Below are positions 6,540 through 8,117 of a DNA stretch of 8,117 nucleotides, in pieces (positions within the stretch are counted from its first letter, which is position 1; the number at the start of each line of letters is the position of its first letter). The notes under the pieces are model-generated. The model worked only from the letters and a program-made list of their open reading frames with translations. It searched no databases and was not told the origin of the DNA. Source of the stretch: Elusimicrobia bacterium RIFOXYB2_FULL_48_7 (GTDB lineage Bacteria > Elusimicrobiota > Endomicrobiia > CG1-02-37-114 > XYA2-FULL-39-19). A program made the translations under genes and the position numbers. The stretch spans positions 1 through 8,117 of the forward strand of contig MGVM01000091.1 of the NCBI GenBank assembly GCA_001800495.1. The letters run 5' to 3'.

Positions 6540-6568
6540 AGTTTAACAAAAATATCAATTAATGTCAA
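6540..6568 (-). promoter_or_regulatory. Promoter of the tRNA-Cys/tRNA-Val/thrS unit
   Basis: On the minus strand TTGACA (6563-6568), 17 nt, TAAACT (6540-6545), about 20 nt before the mature tRNA-Cys 5' end at 6520. The -35 abuts the TAA stop of the methyltransferase gene. No other promoter is evident before thrS. Confidence 0.7.
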
Positions 6569-7360
6569 TTAACCGCATTTTCCTTCACGGAAAGCGGTTA
6601 TGTAGTTCATGCAATATTCATCCTGTCCGGTAATGGCTTCCGCGGCCCTGAGGATGGATATCATCTGCTTGTTAGTCGGGTCTATGAGCGCCCCGTCAAG
6701 CCCTGTGTATATGGCCATAGCGAGATACGTTGAATTTACCAGCGCCCTGTTAGGAAGCCCGAATGAAATATTGCTCAGGCCGCAAGCGGTTTTAGACTTT
6801 GTCTGGGTTTTTATAAGCTCAATGGCTTTCAGAAATTCCTTTGACTGGTCCGGCTCGGTGCTTATCGGCCTGACTAGGGCGTCAAAATATATCCTTTCCG
6901 GATCAATTTTATATTCCTTGACCGCTTCTATTATTTTTTTCGCTATATCCAGGCGCTGCTGGGCAGTATGAGGCATCCCTTCCTCTGTTATAGTGAGCGC
7001 AATCACGTCCGCGTTATATTTCGCGACAAGCGGAGCGATACTTTTTATCCTCTCCTTTTCAGCCGTTATAGAGTTTACTATAGGTTTATGTTTGCAGAGT
7101 TTCAGCCCGCTGTCCAGGGCTTCGGCGCTGGGGCTGTCGATTACCAGCGGGACATCCACCGCTTCCTGAATTACAGGAACCAGCCATTGCATGTTTTTCG
7201 GCTCGTCCTTTATATTTGTGCCGCAATTGACATCCAGATAATGGGCGCCTGCATTTACCTGGTTTACCGCTTCCTGCTGGATGAATTTTGCGTCCTTTTT
7301 TTCAATGGCTTCAAAAATCGATTTACGGCTGGCATTTATGCGCTCTCCTATGATAATCAT
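6569..7360 (-). CDS. Methyltetrahydrofolate:corrinoid protein methyltransferase, AcsE-type
   Basis: A 263-aa TIM-barrel pterin-binding methyltransferase, close in length to AcsE (262 aa), which moves the methyl group of methyl-H4folate to the cobalamin of the corrinoid iron-sulfur protein in the Wood-Ljungdahl pathway. From the start MIIIGERINASRK, key residues fall at Asp75 (VIDSPS), Asn96 (IVNSITAEKE), Asp160 (YFDALV) and Asn197 (CGLSNIS), matching M. thermoacetica AcsE Asp75, Asn96, Asp160 and Asn199. Start: the ATG at 7360 is 8 nt from AAAGGAG (7369-7375); an ATG at 7366 is only 2 nt away. An open frame reaching back to 7483 crosses the promoter and is rejected. There is no acs cluster here, so the partner could be another corrinoid protein. 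The promoter is at 7397-7425; the stop touches the next promoter, with no terminator seen. Confidence 0.85.
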   Translation of the reverse strand: MIIIGERINASRKSIFEAIEKKDAKFIQQEAVNQVNAGAHYLDVNCGTNIKDEPKNMQWLVPVIQEAVDVPLVIDSPSAEALDSGLKLCKHKPIVNSITAEKERIKSIAPLVAKYNADVIALTITEEGMPHTAQQRLDIAKKIIEAVKEYKIDPERIYFDALVRPISTEPDQSKEFLKAIELIKTQTKSKTACGLSNISFGLPNRALVNSTYLAMAIYTGLDGALIDPTNKQMISILRAAEAITGQDEYCMNYITAFREGKCG

Positions 7361-7396
7361 GTCCATTGCTCCTTTAATTATAATTAACTTTCTGTT

Positions 7397-7425
7397 ACTA
7401 TACATTTTTCTACGAAGTTTTTCAA
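7397..7425 (-). promoter_or_regulatory. Promoter of the AcsE-type methyltransferase gene
   Basis: On the minus strand TTGAAA (7420-7425), 17 nt, TATAGT (7397-7402), about 30 nt before the SD AAAGGAG (7369-7375). Each hexamer differs from consensus at one position. The -10 lies at the edge of the inverted-repeat arm 7400-7417. Confidence 0.75.
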
Positions 7426-7494
7426 GTGTCTGAGCAAGGTGCGAAGGGCAAACTGTCCACAGGTTTGACTGAGTGCTTCGCAAGAAAAATGTAT
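7400..7494. repeat. Intergenic inverted repeat spanning the divergent promoters
   Basis: Left arm ATACATTTTTCTACGAAG (7400-7417) and right arm CTTCGCAAGAAAAATGTAT (7476-7494) are reverse complements apart from one substitution and one indel. They enclose 58 nt holding the repeat core. The left arm overlaps the methyltransferase -10; the right arm ends 8 nt before the -35 of the ABC gene. Could be an operator pair or terminal repeats of a small element. Confidence 0.65.
7431..7482 (+). repeat. Dispersed spacer repeat with nested hairpin, divergent-promoter copy
   Basis: TGAGCAAGGTGC (7431-7442), then outer stem TGCGAAG/CTTCGCA (7440-7446 with 7476-7482) around an inner hairpin CAAACTG/CA-G-GTTTG with loop TCCA (7449-7467, one bulged G). 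It lies between the two divergent -35 boxes and resembles both inter-tRNA copies and the rplT-spacer copy. Confidence 0.65.
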
Positions 7495-7502
7495 TTGACG
7501 GG

Positions 7503-7532
7503 TTGACACTCTATATTACAATTATGTATAAT
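7503..7532 (+). promoter_or_regulatory. Promoter of the ABC ATPase gene
   Basis: Consensus TTGACA (7503-7508), an 18-nt spacer and consensus TATAAT (7527-7532). It is followed by a short leader with AGGAGGT and ATG at 7555. Both hexamers are perfect; the spacer is one base over optimum. Confidence 0.8.
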
Positions 7533-7554
7533 TGCTGGCAAATAGGAGGTATCA

Positions 7555-8117
7555 ATGTCTGAAGTAATACTGAAAAATCTGGTTAAAAAATATGACAAGG
7601 TACTGGCTGTAAACAACATCAATTTTGAGATAAAAGACAAAGAATTTTGCGTTATCGTAGGACCGTCGGGATGCGGAAAGTCCACCACCTTAAGAATGAT
7701 AGCCGGCCTAGAAGATATCACCGAAGGTGAAATCTGGATCGGAGACAAACTTGTAAACGATGTCCCCCCAAAAGACAGGGACATAGCGATGGTTTTCCAG
7801 AATTACGCTCTCTATCCTCATATGAAAGTTTACGAAAACATGGCTTTCGGGCTTAAATTAAGGGGATATACTAAATCTGAAATTGACCAGCGCGTTTCAA
7901 ACGCGGCAAACATACTTGACATCAACACCCTTCTAGACCGCATACCCAAGGCGCTTTCCGGCGGGCAGAGGCAGAGAGTCGCGCTTGGGAGGACCATCGT
8001 ACGCAAGCCAAAGGTTTTCCTTTTTGATGAGCCCCTCTCGAACCTTGACGCGAAATTGAGAATCCAGATGCGCGCCGAACTAAAGAAACTCCATGAACGC
8101 CTCCAGACAACCAGCGT
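7555..8117 (+). CDS. ABC transporter ATP-binding protein, MalK/UgpC type, 3' end cut by window
   Basis: ATPase subunit of an importer, acting at the inner face of the membrane with two permeases and a binding protein that are not in the window. The first 187 codons are present. Walker A GPSGCGKST is at residues 36-44, Q-loop Gln82 in VFQNYALYPHM, the signature LSGGQ at 134-138, Walker B VFLFDEP at 154-160 with catalytic Glu159, and D-loop SNLD at 162-165. The switch His and the C-terminal TOBE/regulatory domain of this roughly 370-aa family lie outside. FQNYALYPHM and LSNLDAKLR are hallmarks of the carbohydrate-type (CUT1) ATPases MalK, UgpC and MsmX; the exact substrate cannot be told. AGGAGGT (7544-7550) lies 4 nt before the ATG. 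It is divergent from the methyltransferase gene. Confidence 0.93.
   Translation, partial: MSEVILKNLVKKYDKVLAVNNINFEIKDKEFCVIVGPSGCGKSTTLRMIAGLEDITEGEIWIGDKLVNDVPPKDRDIAMVFQNYALYPHMKVYENMAFGLKLRGYTKSEIDQRVSNAANILDINTLLDRIPKALSGGQRQRVALGRTIVRKPKVFLFDEPLSNLDAKLRIQMRAELKKLHERLQTTS

Noticed and set aside
6302..6558. Open frames of 72-75 codons on both strands around the tRNAs
   Set aside because: They cross tRNA genes; the peptide repeat on the plus strand only reflects the 42-nt DNA repeat.
7361..7483. N-terminal extension of the methyltransferase back to 7483
   Set aside because: The extra codons cover the promoter and inverted repeat, and family members start at the IIGERIN segment.
7422..7784. 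120-codon minus-strand open frame
   Set aside because: Antisense to the Walker A region of the ABC ATPase; no family features.

Overview
The window is bacterial. It carries the conserved translation block thrS-infC-rpmI-rplT-pheS-pheT on the minus strand, with two tRNA genes directly upstream, then an AcsE-type methyltetrahydrofolate methyltransferase gene (minus) and a divergent sugar-type ABC transporter ATPase gene (plus). Base composition is intermediate. Several genes have clear Shine-Dalgarno (SD) sites and near-consensus sigma-70-type promoters. The tRNAs do not encode CCA. A ThrRS without a TGS domain and an AcsE-like enzyme suggest an anaerobic, possibly uncultivated lineage such as Omnitrophota or Elusimicrobiota. 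That placement is a low-confidence inference.

Layout: 1-1889 pheT (3' end outside the window); 1910-2995 pheS; 3062-3418 rplT; 3514-3711 rpmI (TTG start); 3755-4396 infC (GTG start); promoter at 4448-4478; 4507-6222 thrS; 6256-6329 tRNA-Val(GAC); 6449-6520 tRNA-Cys(GCA); promoter at 6540-6568; 6569-7360 methyltransferase; divergent intergenic region 7361-7554 with one promoter on each strand; 7555-8117 ABC ATPase (5' part). There is no gene-free stretch over 300 bases. The longest, 7361-7554, is accounted for below.

The six translation genes make two aminoacyl-tRNA synthetases, initiation factor IF3 and ribosomal proteins L35 and L20. tRNA-Cys, tRNA-Val and thrS appear to share one promoter. 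infC has its own strong promoter and probably drives infC through pheT.

The unexpected content is in the spacers. A short repeat family (a GCAAGGTGC box followed by a CAAAC/GTTTG-type inverted repeat) appears in three separate spacers: twice between the tRNAs, once between rpmI and rplT, and once between the divergent promoters. The two spacers flanking rpmI carry perfectly complementary 10-mers, and the downstream one can also fold into alternative hairpins. This would suit L20-type autoregulation. The divergent intergenic region is bounded by an 18-19 bp near-perfect inverted repeat.
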